Below are positions 1 to 6,133 of a DNA stretch of 7,550 bases, in pieces. Source of the DNA: CAYZXK01 sp964482395 (GTDB lineage: Bacteria; Planctomycetota; Phycisphaerae; UBA1845; Fen-1342); assembly GCA_964482395.1 (NCBI GenBank), contig CAYZXK010000067.1, positions 1 to 7,550 on the forward strand, written 5' to 3'. The stretch's first letter is position 1, and every line of letters starts with the position of its first letter. Position numbers and translations under genes: made by a program. The notes beneath the pieces were generated by a model. It was given only the letters and a program-made list of their open reading frames with translations, made no database searches and had not been told where the DNA came from.

Positions 1-1690
1 TGGGATGAATCTCCCGGAGGATTTCGAGCATTCGGGCGGGCGCGTTTGTACCCAAGCCTTCCAGCCGCTGCAACTGCCGCCGAATGGTGATGGCCGCCTC
101 CTCGCTGGTCTTTTCCAGGCATTGCCGGACCCGCCGATAGTCGTGCAGCGCGAAGGCCGCCTTCATTCGCTGCCGGAAGAGGCGGACGGCGGCCGGCTCG
201 GCGGTTGCGGCCCGGCCCAGCTCCGCCAGGGTATCCAAAATCACCCGGAACAGCCGGTCGTCGGGCGGCAAGCGCAAGCGGTCGACCGGCTTGGGCCCCT
301 TCCAAAGCCAGTACACAATCTCGGGGTGATGAACCGGATCGGCCAGAGCCGCGTCGATCAGCTCCTGGACGGCGTCGGCCCGACCGGCCTCAATGGCATG
401 CATGGAGAGCTTGTCGAGCAGTCGAGCCGGAGCACCGGGCAGCCAGACCAGGACATGCTCTATCCAGTCCTCGGGCCGGGCTTGGAGAAGCGTCTGGAAG
501 GCCGGCTCGGCGAGAGTCTCGTGCTCCACCGACCGCAGCAGCCGGCCCGGGTCGGACGCCTCGCGCAAGATGGCCTGGGCCAGCTCCCCCGATCCGCCGT
601 TGACGGGCAACCCCTTCTGCCTCAGGTGACTCACGGCCAGGGCCCAGGTCAGACCCTCGGCCGGCCGCCGCCTACGGACCGACTCGGCCCGCGCGATCAG
701 GTATTGGCCGCAGCGCTGGGCCAGAGCCGCGTCCGGTGGCTCCTTACGCGCGGCCTTCTCACGCAGATACGCCTCGAGAGTGTTTAGGCACTCGATCGGA
801 TCCCCTTGCTGCTGAACGGCTTGCCAGGTTTGCTCTTCCAGCGTTCGCCCGGCCGCGCAATAAGTGAGCACTACCGGCGAGCGGCCCTCCATCACGACCT
901 GGGGACAACGTTTAAGCAGCTCGCGCGTCCCGCTCCACCAGCGGGCCCAGTCCTCGCCCAGGATGGGTTGCGGCACCAGCTCATGCTTGAGCTGGTCAGA
1001 GTCGATACGGCCGCCATGAGCCTGGAGCATGCCGATCACCAGGCCGACGGGGTCCTGATCGATCAGCGTGGCAAGTTGAGCGGGACGAAGTTGCCGCAGG
1101 ACGCGGAAATCGTCGGCTGGGATACGGTCGTAGGTTGCGGCGAGCTCCGTCGCCGGCAGCACGACCACCCGGCCCGGCTGCCGCAAAGTGAACAGCCCCT
1201 TCTGATGGTCGACCTCCAGCACCTCCGCTACCCGGTCCTCCATCCGGCTGATCAGCGTGTCGCCCGGCTGGAGCGTCAAGCACAAGTCCAGCAGCTTAAG
1301 AGCGCTGCGTACCCCGCGGCCGGCGGCCAGCCCGGAGGCCTCCAGCAGAGCCTCGAACTGGGGCACCCGCCCGTGCACCACCCGGTAGAGGTCGACAGCC
1401 AGCCGACGAAGCTGCTCGTCGTCGGGCGAGCCAAGCAGGGCGATCCGGGTCAGCGCCAGGGCCGCCGGTGGATCGGTGGTCGGCGGCACGTAGTCAAAGA
1501 CCATTAACGTGAGAGCTGCCAGCCGATTGGCCTGTCCACACCTTTCCAGCTCGGCCGCCGGGTCGACCAGCTCAGCAAGCGAGAGCCGCTTCTGGTCCAG
1601 CAGTTCCAGGCAGCGTGCTTCCAGGGCGTCGTATCCGCCGGTCTTGACCAGGTCCAGCAGTTCCGACGACGGTATGCAACCCTCAGCCAT
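1..1690 (-). CDS. Probable N-terminal region of a long GreA-type transcription elongation factor (partial)
   Basis: An open frame runs from ATG at 1690 off the left edge: 563 codons with no stop. It is soluble, helical and rich in Leu, Ala and Arg, with no signal peptide or membrane segment. Residues 1-140 look like helical repeats. Residues about 147-180 (EDRVAEVLEV, then GLFTLRQPGRVVVLPATEL) look like a small beta domain. Residues 190-275 include DDFRVLRQL, DPVGLVIGMLQAHGGRI and EDWARWWSGTRELLK. Residues 500-563 include HDYRRVRQCLE, RRQLQRLEGLG and MLEILREIHP. Together these resemble the N-terminal extension of long GreA proteins of spirochaetes and planctomycetes, in which the coiled coil and GreA/GreB C-terminal domain follow directly. 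That part would lie outside the window, so the link to RNA polymerase rescue is inference. A weak GGAAG precedes the start by about 10 bases. Otherwise it is a helical-repeat protein of unknown role. The long plus-strand frames opposite it are shadows. Confidence 0.72.
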   Translation of the reverse strand, partial: MAEGCIPSSELLDLVKTGGYDALEARCLELLDQKRLSLAELVDPAAELERCGQANRLAALTLMVFDYVPPTTDPPAALALTRIALLGSPDDEQLRRLAVDLYRVVHGRVPQFEALLEASGLAAGRGVRSALKLLDLCLTLQPGDTLISRMEDRVAEVLEVDHQKGLFTLRQPGRVVVLPATELAATYDRIPADDFRVLRQLRPAQLATLIDQDPVGLVIGMLQAHGGRIDSDQLKHELVPQPILGEDWARWWSGTRELLKRCPQVVMEGRSPVVLTYCAAGRTLEEQTWQAVQQQGDPIECLNTLEAYLREKAARKEPPDAALAQRCGQYLIARAESVRRRRPAEGLTWALAVSHLRQKGLPVNGGSGELAQAILREASDPGRLLRSVEHETLAEPAFQTLLQARPEDWIEHVLVWLPGAPARLLDKLSMHAIEAGRADAVQELIDAALADPVHHPEIVYWLWKGPKPVDRLRLPPDDRLFRVILDTLAELGRAATAEPAAVRLFRQRMKAAFALHDYRRVRQCLEKTSEEAAITIRRQLQRLEGLGTNAPARMLEILREIHP

Positions 1691-1723
1691 GTTACACCAA
1701 CTTCCGCACCCGCACGGACCGCT

Positions 1724-1751
1724 ACTCTAGCAAGGTGGATCGGCGTCGCAA
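1724..1751 (-). promoter_or_regulatory. Weak candidate promoter for the GreA-like gene
   Basis: On the minus strand, TTGCGA (1751-1746) and TAGAGT (1729-1724) are separated by 16 bases, and each matches the sigma70 consensus at 4 of 6 positions. Transcription would begin near 1717, about 27 bases before the ATG at 1690. The position is good but the match is modest. A perfect TTGACA at 1886-1881 on the same strand has no acceptable -10 box at 16-18 bases. Confidence 0.28.
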
Positions 1752-1770
1752 CCGAGCCAGGCTGCCCGCA

Positions 1771-1807
1771 GGGCCGGGGCTCGCGCTTGCGCCCCGAAAC
1801 CCGGCCC
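1771..1807. repeat. GC-rich inverted repeat in the gap between the thioredoxin and GreA-like genes
   Basis: GGGCCGGG (1771-1778) and CCCGGCCC (1800-1807) are perfect 8-base inverted repeats around a 21-base loop. A competing stem GGGGC (1776-1780)/GCCCC (1791-1795) overlaps the left arm. No T-run follows on either strand, so it is not a standard intrinsic terminator. It could reduce read-through from the thioredoxin gene into the GreA-like gene. I see no gene in the surrounding 243 bases (1691-1933). Confidence 0.4.
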
Positions 1808-1933
1808 CCGACGGGTGGCGGCCCCGGAGCGTATTGCCGGGACCGGTTCCAAAAACTTCTCTCCGGCCGCCAGGCCTGGGTGTCAAGAAAACGCTCGCCT
1901 TCGCCCAAGCCCGGAGAGCCGCATTGAATACCG

Positions 1934-2377
1934 TCAGCGGGACAGCCATCGGGCCGCGCCAACCGGTTTGGTCGCCGCGCCGAAACCGCTTTTGGCAGAC
2001 CGGAGGGCCGCCAGAAGCTCGTCGCGGGTGATCGGCGCCTGCCGGCGACAAAGGACCTCGCCATTCGGAGCCACGATCGCGAAGGCCGGGACAGCGTTGA
2101 GTTCCCACTGCTGGGCCAGGGGGCGATCCCAGTCGAAATCCAGGGCCACGCAAACCATGTCCCGCGTCTCAGACAGAACTGCGGGGTCTTTGAGCACCCG
2201 CTCCTCGAAATCGGTGCATTCAACCAGGTACCAACTGCGAAAGTAAACGAAGGTAAGCTGGTTGGTGCGGCAGGCTCGGGCGCGGGCCTCCGGGAACGTC
2301 GGCCCCTGCCAGTGGATGCCGCCGCCACAACCGGCCATGACCGCTGGCAAGACCACCGCCCAGCCCCTGACACCCAT
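1934..2377 (-). CDS. Thioredoxin-fold lipoprotein with a degenerate active site
   Basis: This predicted 147-residue protein begins MGVRGWAVVLPAVMAGCGGG, a short signal with a lipobox-like MAGC (Cys17), so it is probably lipid-anchored outside the inner membrane. A thioredoxin-like domain follows: the strand LTFVYF (41-46), then SWYLVECTDFEERVLKDPAV, then VCVALDFD (75-82), then NAVPAFAIV with the cis-proline at 97. The spacing matches DsbD-gamma/thioredoxin_7 proteins (pattern WCxxCKxFE). Here the first cysteine is replaced by Leu51, and only the second, Cys54, remains. A normal dithiol exchange cycle is therefore unlikely. It may bind or hold partner thiols, work with the upstream redoxin, or have a non-redox role. 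It lies 76 bases downstream of the redoxin gene and is probably co-transcribed. A GTG at 2428 (preceded by GGACGG) would add 17 residues rich in Arg and Pro. I prefer the ATG because it gives a compact lipoprotein signal, but no clear Shine-Dalgarno precedes it. Confidence 0.8.
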   Translation of the reverse strand: MGVRGWAVVLPAVMAGCGGGIHWQGPTFPEARARACRTNQLTFVYFRSWYLVECTDFEERVLKDPAVLSETRDMVCVALDFDWDRPLAQQWELNAVPAFAIVAPNGEVLCRRQAPITRDELLAALRSAKSGFGAATKPVGAARWLSR

Positions 2378-2453
2378 AATCGCGGCAGGCGGGGCGACCG
2401 GTCTCCGGCCCGATCTGATCGTTTTCACCACAGGCCCGTCCGTTGCCCGGGCG

Positions 2454-3176
2454 CTACTCTTCAACCTGTTGGTCCTTTTGTTTTGGTTTGGCTCGAGGCT
2501 CGGCGGTCGCTTTCCCACCCCCGGGGCCATACTTGATTGAGCAACCCCAGGGCGTGGTCTGCGGCAGCGGGATCTCCTTGCCATCCAAGACCGCCTGCAA
2601 CGCTTCGTCCAAGTAGTTGCGAACCTCTGACTGCGGCTTCTGATCGTACTGGTTGTTGTGGAGCGCTCCCGCGTAGACCAGCTTGCCCCTACTAATAAGG
2701 TATACATGCGGCGTGGTCTTTGCTCCGTACGTGCGTCCGACGCGGCCGTTGCCGTCCATGAGAACCGGTATATCCAGGTCCTTCTCCTTGATGTATTGAA
2801 CGACCTCTTCGGGCTTACGGCCGAAGGTGCTGTCAATCCCAAGCCAAACCACGCCGTCGGCCTGATGCTTCTTGCGCAGCTCCTTAGTCACCGACTGCGC
2901 CTTGATGCTCCAGGGGCATTGCTGGTTAACCCATTCCAGGACCACTATTTTGTCACGGTAGTCGGAGAGTCGATGGGTTTTACCATTGCAGTCCGGAAGC
3001 TCGAAGTCGGGCGCGGACTGCCCCACGGTCGCAGTGGGGCTCGGACCGGCGGCTCGGGCAGCGCCACGGATGGGCTGACCGTTCCTTCCCTCGTCCTCCG
3101 GGGCCTGGGCCCAAAGCGGCATGGACGCCAGACAGACGGTCCAACTCAGCACGATACGAAGACCTGCGGTTTGCAT
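2454..3176 (-). CDS. Secreted redoxin (AhpC/TSA-thioredoxin family)
   Basis: This 240-residue protein has a signal peptide at residues 1-25 (MQTAGLRIVLSWTVCLASMP, then LWAQA), predicting export. After a linker comes a redoxin domain: VGQSAPDFELPDCNGK (51-66), KIVVLEWVNQQCPWS (76-90), GVVWLGID (108-115), DIPVLMDGNGRVGRTYGAKT (135-154) with TTP (cis-Pro156), VYLISRGKLVYAGAL and finally TTPWGCSIKY (207-216). The WVNxxCP motif and the C-terminal P-W/Y-GCS-I/V-KY signature mark a redoxin family common in planctomycetes and other environmental bacteria, often annotated as thioredoxin or thiol-disulfide isomerase. The active site is CPWS, so Cys87 lacks the usual CxxC partner; Cys212 is a candidate resolving residue. 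A Lys-rich tail (221-240) is probably flexible. The start at 3176 is supported by GGAGG 11 bases upstream and by the signal peptide. An ATG 27 codons further upstream would bury that signal. The substrate is unknown: peroxide reduction or protein disulfide exchange. Confidence 0.88.
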   Translation of the reverse strand: MQTAGLRIVLSWTVCLASMPLWAQAPEDEGRNGQPIRGAARAAGPSPTATVGQSAPDFELPDCNGKTHRLSDYRDKIVVLEWVNQQCPWSIKAQSVTKELRKKHQADGVVWLGIDSTFGRKPEEVVQYIKEKDLDIPVLMDGNGRVGRTYGAKTTPHVYLISRGKLVYAGALHNNQYDQKPQSEVRNYLDEALQAVLDGKEIPLPQTTPWGCSIKYGPGGGKATAEPRAKPKQKDQQVEE

Positions 3177-3183
3177 ACCAGGC

Positions 3184-3191
3184 TTTTCCTC
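3184..3191 (-). promoter_or_regulatory. Ribosome binding site of the redoxin gene
   Basis: On the minus strand TGGAGGAA precedes the ATG at 3176, with GGAGG about 11 bases from it. This purine core favours the 3176 start over the in-frame ATG at 3257 that opens the longer frame. Confidence 0.55.
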
Positions 3192-3220
3192 CACACAATC
3201 GGGCCTAGGGCTCGCAGGGG

Positions 3221-3249
3221 ATTCTACCCGGCCGGCGTCGGTCGGCCAA
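3221..3249 (-). promoter_or_regulatory. Candidate sigma70-type promoter of the redoxin gene
   Basis: On the minus strand TTGGCC (3249-3244, 4 of 6 matches) and TAGAAT (3226-3221, 5 of 6) are separated by exactly 17 bases. Transcription would begin near 3214, leaving a leader of about 37 bases that contains the GGAGG site. It sits in the 107-base divergent region shared with the acetyltransferase gene, for which I see no convincing promoter. Confidence 0.5.
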
Positions 3250-3283
3250 TTCATCACCCATGCTGGCCTGAGGGAGTGTGATA

Positions 3284-4189
3284 ATGCCGGTCGAGCGACT
3301 CAGCGCCTCGGAGTTGCGGTCGGCTCTCAGGATAATACTAGCCTCGCCGGGCAGCCCGGCGGCAGCCGGCCGGGACCTAGTCGACGGATTCCGGGAGTAT
3401 CTGGCGGAGACTCCCGTCGAATGGGAGGGTCTGCGCTGCGGCCCACCTCAGGCCCCCACCGGGCTGTTCCTGGCCCTGCTTATGCCAGGCCGGACAGCGA
3501 TCGTGATGTTGCCAAACCCGGGTGAGCACGGGATCCGCGCGAGCGATCAGTTGGCGACAACTTTGGCCGGGCTGGCCGGTCTGGGAACGCGGGGGCTGCA
3601 TTACGCGCAAGTACTGTCGGAGTCAGAGGCTGGGGGCCTGCGGACGCTACTGGAGCAAGTCGGATTTCGCCGGCTGACGCGTCTGGTGTACCTGGATCGT
3701 GACGCCATTTACCCCTGGGTGGAGCCACCGTCCGATGTCGTTTGGACCGGTTACAGTTCGGAGACTCATTCTTTGTTCGCCGACGTGGTCAGTGCCACCT
3801 ACCGCGACAGTCGCGACTGCCCGGAGCTGACGGGTCTCCGTCCGATCGACGACATACTGGCTTCGCATCAGGCCAGCGGGCGCTTTGATCCTGGGCTCTG
3901 GGAGGTTGCGACAGTGAACGGGCGGGCGGCGGGGTGCCTGCTGCTGGCGCGTTTACCGCGTAGATCGGCGTTGGAGCTGGTCTACATGGGAGTGGTTCCG
4001 GAGTTCAGGCGCCAGGGCATCGGTCGGCTCCTGCTGCGCCGGGCGTTTCAACAATGTCGAATCGGCCAAATTCGTCGACTGACGGTTGTCGTGGACGATC
4101 GGAACGAGCCCGCCAAGCGGCTTTACGCTGAGTTCGGACTGACTGCGGTGGCTTTCAGGGAAGCGTGGCTCTATCGCTGGAAGCTGTGA
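3284..4189 (+). CDS. GNAT family N-acetyltransferase
   Basis: This 301-residue protein ends in a typical GNAT (acetyl-CoA-dependent N-acyltransferase) domain. LELVYMGVVPEFRRQGIG (230-247) carries the acetyl-CoA pyrophosphate-binding motif A (RRQGIG), and ERLYAEFG-like AKRLYAEFGL (277-286) carries the usual late tyrosine (Tyr281). LTVVVDDRNEPAKRLY is the expected beta5/alpha4 segment. Residues 1-140 form an alpha/beta region with LFLALLMPGRTAIVMLPNPG and LEQVGFRRLTRLVYLDRD. This looks like a degenerate first GNAT half, as in tandem GNAT proteins. The middle segment (YRDSRDCPELTGLRPIDD, 173-190) resembles a GNAT subgroup I associate with planctomycetes. The substrate cannot be read from the sequence. 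The ATG at 3284 is preferred because GGGAG (3272-3276) lies 7 bases upstream; the GTG at 3278 is too close to it. The gene is divergent from the redoxin and lies upstream of dnaA, but is probably transcribed separately. Confidence 0.88.
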   Translation: MPVERLSASELRSALRIILASPGSPAAAGRDLVDGFREYLAETPVEWEGLRCGPPQAPTGLFLALLMPGRTAIVMLPNPGEHGIRASDQLATTLAGLAGLGTRGLHYAQVLSESEAGGLRTLLEQVGFRRLTRLVYLDRDAIYPWVEPPSDVVWTGYSSETHSLFADVVSATYRDSRDCPELTGLRPIDDILASHQASGRFDPGLWEVATVNGRAAGCLLLARLPRRSALELVYMGVVPEFRRQGIGRLLLRRAFQQCRIGQIRRLTVVVDDRNEPAKRLYAEFGLTAVAFREAWLYRWKL

Positions 4190-4236
4190 TGATCGGTGCG
4201 GCGCTGTCAGCAGTCGAGCGACAAACGCGGTGGACA

Positions 4237-4299
4237 ACCTGTGAGCAAAGATTTTTTTGACGCACCTGAACGCTTATCGCGGCTCAGGTTACGCACCTG
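4237..4299. repeat. Four ACCTG/CAGGT pentamers upstream of the dnaA promoter, with alternative hairpins
   Basis: ACCTG occurs at 4237-4241, 4264-4268 and 4295-4299, and its complement CAGGT at 4285-4289. The last three start 21 and 10 bases apart, close to two turns and one turn of the helix. ACGCACCTG is directly repeated at 4260-4268 and 4291-4299. ACCTGA (4264-4269) pairs with TCAGGT (4284-4289), with an inner CGC/GCG stem and a TTATC loop. Alternatively CAGGT (4285-4289) pairs with ACCTG (4295-4299) across a 5-base loop. Because the cluster lies upstream of the -35 box, protein-binding sites are more likely than an RNA attenuator. Confidence 0.5.
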
Positions 4300-4326
4300 T
4301 CAGTTGTTTTGCTGGCAAGGAAGCTG

Positions 4327-4355
4327 TTGCCAAGTCGCTAGCGCGGTGTTAATAT
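4327..4355 (+). promoter_or_regulatory. Candidate sigma70-type promoter of dnaA
   Basis: TTGCCA (4327-4332, 5 of 6 consensus) and TAATAT (4350-4355, 4 of 6) are separated by exactly 17 bases. The predicted transcript would start near 4362, about 95 bases before the GTG start of dnaA. It is the best promoter match in this gap. Confidence 0.5.
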
Positions 4356-4456
4356 TCGGCTCGCGTGTGAGTAAGAGGGAGTTCAGTTTTTCAGTCGATC
4401 CCGCAGGCACTGCTCGTTAACTAAAGACATTCCGGTGGCGGTTTCCGAGGTGGACC

Positions 4457-5896
4457 GTGGACGATACGGCAGCGGAGAAGCTCTGCGCTATCCGGCAGAA
4501 AGTGGCCGACCAGATTGGTTCGAGCCGTTACCGCACCTGGTTCGGCAGCTCGACCGAACTGCAACTGGACGGCGAGCGGCTCGAAGTCACCGTGGCGAAT
4601 AAGTTCATCGGAAACTGGATCTCTTCAAATTACCTGGCCCATCTGGTGCAGGCCACCAAAGACGTCATCGGCACCGAGCCGAAGGTCGAAATCAAGGTTG
4701 GCTCGGCCCCCGCTGTGACCATGCCCGCTCCCGGCCTTCCGGCCGCTGGCCACCGCGGCTCGCCGGAGTGTCCGCCACTGTTTGCTTCGCCGCCCCGGCG
4801 GACCGGCGGGCCGACGCCCGGGGGAAATGGCCGTCCGCGGCTGCGGGGCGAGCTGGCAACCTTCGTGACCGGCCCGTCGAACCAGTTGGCCTTCTCGGTC
4901 GCGTCGGCGGTTGTCCAGTCGCCGGGCGAGGCCTTCAAGCACGTGGTGATCCATGGAGGCTGCGGACTGGGCAAGACCCACCTGCTGCAAGGAGTGTGCA
5001 ACGGGCTGGGCCGGGTCCATCCCACCCTGCAATGGTCATACCTGTCAGGGGAGGAATTCACCAACGAGTTCATATACGCGGTCAAGGGCGGACGGATCGA
5101 TCTTTTCCGGGCGCGTTTCCGAAACGTGGACGTGCTGGTCATCGACGACATCCACTTTCTGGCCAACAAACGCGCTACCCAGGAGGAGTTCCTCCACACC
5201 TTCAACGCGATCGACGCCGCTGGAAAGGCGACGGTCCTCTCCTGCGATTGCCACCCGCGGGCCATCGCCAGTCTGAGCGAACCTTTGATGGACCGGCTGA
5301 TCGCGGCGATGGTGGTTCGCATAGACCCACCCGACTTCGCCGTCCGACGGGAGATTCTGCGTCGTCGGGCAATGGCCATGCTGTGCGAGCTGCCGGAAGA
5401 GGTATTGGACTACGTGGCTCGGCACGTCACCCGCAATGTGCGGGAGCTGGAGGGAGCCCTGTACAAACTGGCCGCCCTGGCCACGCTGACCAAAGAACCA
5501 ATCCGCCTTGAGCTGGCCTGTCAGGCCATCGAAGACTACGTAACCGCTTCACGCCCGCCCGAAGCCGCGGACATCGAACGGATCGTCGCCGCACATTTCG
5601 GCGTCACCCGCGACGCGTTGCATTCCGACTCCCGCGACCGGACCGTCACCAACGCCCGCGGCATCGCGATGTACCTGATCCGCAAGCATACCTCCATGAG
5701 CCTGCCCGAAATCGGACGCGGGTTCGGTCATAAGCCGCACTCGACCGTCCTGATGGCCGTGCGGCGGATTCAAGACCTGGTGGACCGTAATGGCGCGGTC
5801 ACCTGGAAGACGGCCGCCGGAACGCGCCAGGCGCCGGTCCAAAGCCTGCTCGAGGAAATCGAGCGGAACCTGTCTCACGGACCCCAGACGCGCTGA
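4457..5896 (+). CDS. dnaA: Chromosomal replication initiator protein DnaA
   Basis: DnaA is the AAA+ ATPase that binds DnaA boxes and opens the replication origin. The 479 residues fit the family length. Domain I is at 1-82 (RYRTWFGSS, FIGNWISSNYL) and a Pro/Gly-rich domain II linker at 83-132. Domain III (133-360) has Walker A GGCGLGKT (167-174), Walker B VLVIDDIHFL (226-235) and the sensor 2 segment NVRELEGAL (327-335). Domain IV (370-445) has the DNA-binding helices ARGIAMYLIRK, LPEIGRGFG and the signature HKPHSTVLMAVRRI. Two sites differ from the norm. Sensor 1, usually SSDR or similar, reads SCDC (262-265). The LRSRFEWGL-type arginine-finger segment reads LMDRLIAAM (277-285), keeping Arg280. 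The GTG start is preceded by GAGGTGG with about 4 bases spacing, and domain I begins at once. No dnaN follows; the flanks are a GNAT gene and a signalling operon. It could be the sole DnaA or one of two paralogues. Confidence 0.95.
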   Translation: MDDTAAEKLCAIRQKVADQIGSSRYRTWFGSSTELQLDGERLEVTVANKFIGNWISSNYLAHLVQATKDVIGTEPKVEIKVGSAPAVTMPAPGLPAAGHRGSPECPPLFASPPRRTGGPTPGGNGRPRLRGELATFVTGPSNQLAFSVASAVVQSPGEAFKHVVIHGGCGLGKTHLLQGVCNGLGRVHPTLQWSYLSGEEFTNEFIYAVKGGRIDLFRARFRNVDVLVIDDIHFLANKRATQEEFLHTFNAIDAAGKATVLSCDCHPRAIASLSEPLMDRLIAAMVVRIDPPDFAVRREILRRRAMAMLCELPEEVLDYVARHVTRNVRELEGALYKLAALATLTKEPIRLELACQAIEDYVTASRPPEAADIERIVAAHFGVTRDALHSDSRDRTVTNARGIAMYLIRKHTSMSLPEIGRGFGHKPHSTVLMAVRRIQDLVDRNGAVTWKTAAGTRQAPVQSLLEEIERNLSHGPQTR

Positions 5897-5924
5897 AACG
5901 CAGCTTCGGCAGGGTCGTCTTCCG

Positions 5925-5951
5925 CGGCGGCATGGAGGCCGCCGGTTCTTT
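5925..5951 (+). terminator. Terminator-like hairpin after dnaA
   Basis: CGGCGGC (5925-5931) and GCCGCCG (5938-5944) form a perfect 7-base stem with a 6-base loop, followed by GTTCTTT (5945-5951). It begins 29 bases after the dnaA stop. The T-run is short and interrupted, so termination may be partial. Confidence 0.45.
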
Positions 5952-6011
5952 CGCGCGGTCCGGCCTGCCAGCCCAAACCCGGCTTCCTGGGCGCTGTCCG
6001 GCGGCGGGTCA

Positions 6012-6017
6012 TATAAT
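6012..6017 (+). promoter_or_regulatory. Perfect TATAAT -10 box upstream of the lipoprotein-phosphatase pair
   Basis: TATAAT at 6012-6017 is an exact -10 consensus in GC-rich surroundings. No good -35 box lies 16-18 bases upstream (the bases there read GGGCGC or similar), and there is no extended -10 TG. An activator may be needed, or another sigma factor may be used. Transcription would begin near 6024, giving a leader of about 110 bases. Confidence 0.4.
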
Positions 6018-6026
6018 GACTTCCGG

Positions 6027-6059
6027 TGCGCAGCCGCAGCTTACCCCCCTGCGGTCGCA
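6027..6059 (+). promoter_or_regulatory. Stem-loop in the 5' leader of the lipoprotein gene
   Basis: CCGCAG (6034-6039) pairs with CTGCGG (6049-6054) around a C-rich 9-base loop, and TGCG (6027-6030) pairs with CGCA (6056-6059), leaving a CAG/T internal loop. It starts within a few bases of the transcription start predicted from the TATAAT box. It could stabilise the transcript 5' end or regulate it. It matches no riboswitch class that I recognise. Confidence 0.35.
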
Positions 6060-6118
6060 TGTGGCGCGGATTGGAGGACCTGCGGAGGCACCCGAGTAAA
6101 TCGCGGCGGCGCGATCTC

Positions 6119-6125
6119 AAGGAGG
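6119..6125 (+). promoter_or_regulatory. Strong ribosome binding site of the small lipoprotein
   Basis: AAGGAGG at 6119-6125 lies 8 bases before the ATG at 6134. It is the best Shine-Dalgarno match in the window. It fixes the start at 6134, although the frame stays open upstream to an ATG at 6026. Confidence 0.7.
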
Positions 6126-6133
6126 GCGGCGCA

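Larger units (their letters stand above)
4190..4456 (+). promoter_or_regulatory. dnaA upstream region
   Basis: This 267-base gap between the acetyltransferase and dnaA contains no gene. It holds, in order, a 7-of-9 DnaA-box-like nonamer on the minus strand (4229-4237), a run of seven T (4252-4258), a cluster of ACCTG/CAGGT pentamers (4237-4299), a sigma70-like promoter (4327-4355) and a leader of about 95 bases ending in the ribosome binding site GAGGTGG (4447-4453). Nothing here is rich enough in DnaA boxes to call an origin. Confidence 0.55.

Noticed and set aside
5..1507. Long plus-strand open frames (5-787 and 806-1507) opposite the GreA-like gene
   Set aside because: They are rich in Gly, Pro, Gln and Arg with no recognisable motif, and arise from high GC content opposite a coherent 563-codon minus-strand frame.
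1881..1886. Perfect TTGACA on the minus strand as a promoter for the GreA-like gene
   Set aside because: The bases 17 further on read GAGAGA, so there is no -10 box, and the site is nearly 200 bases from the start codon.
4252..4258. Run of seven T as an intrinsic terminator of the acetyltransferase gene
   Set aside because: No stable GC-rich hairpin directly precedes it.
4274..4282. TTATCGCGG as a DnaA box
   Set aside because: It matches TTATCCACA at only 5 of 9 positions. The 7-of-9 nonamer at 4229-4237 is also alone, so no origin is called.
4630..5379. A 249-codon minus-strand open frame inside dnaA
   Set aside because: It is a low-complexity Ser/Arg/Pro shadow of a clearly recognisable DnaA.
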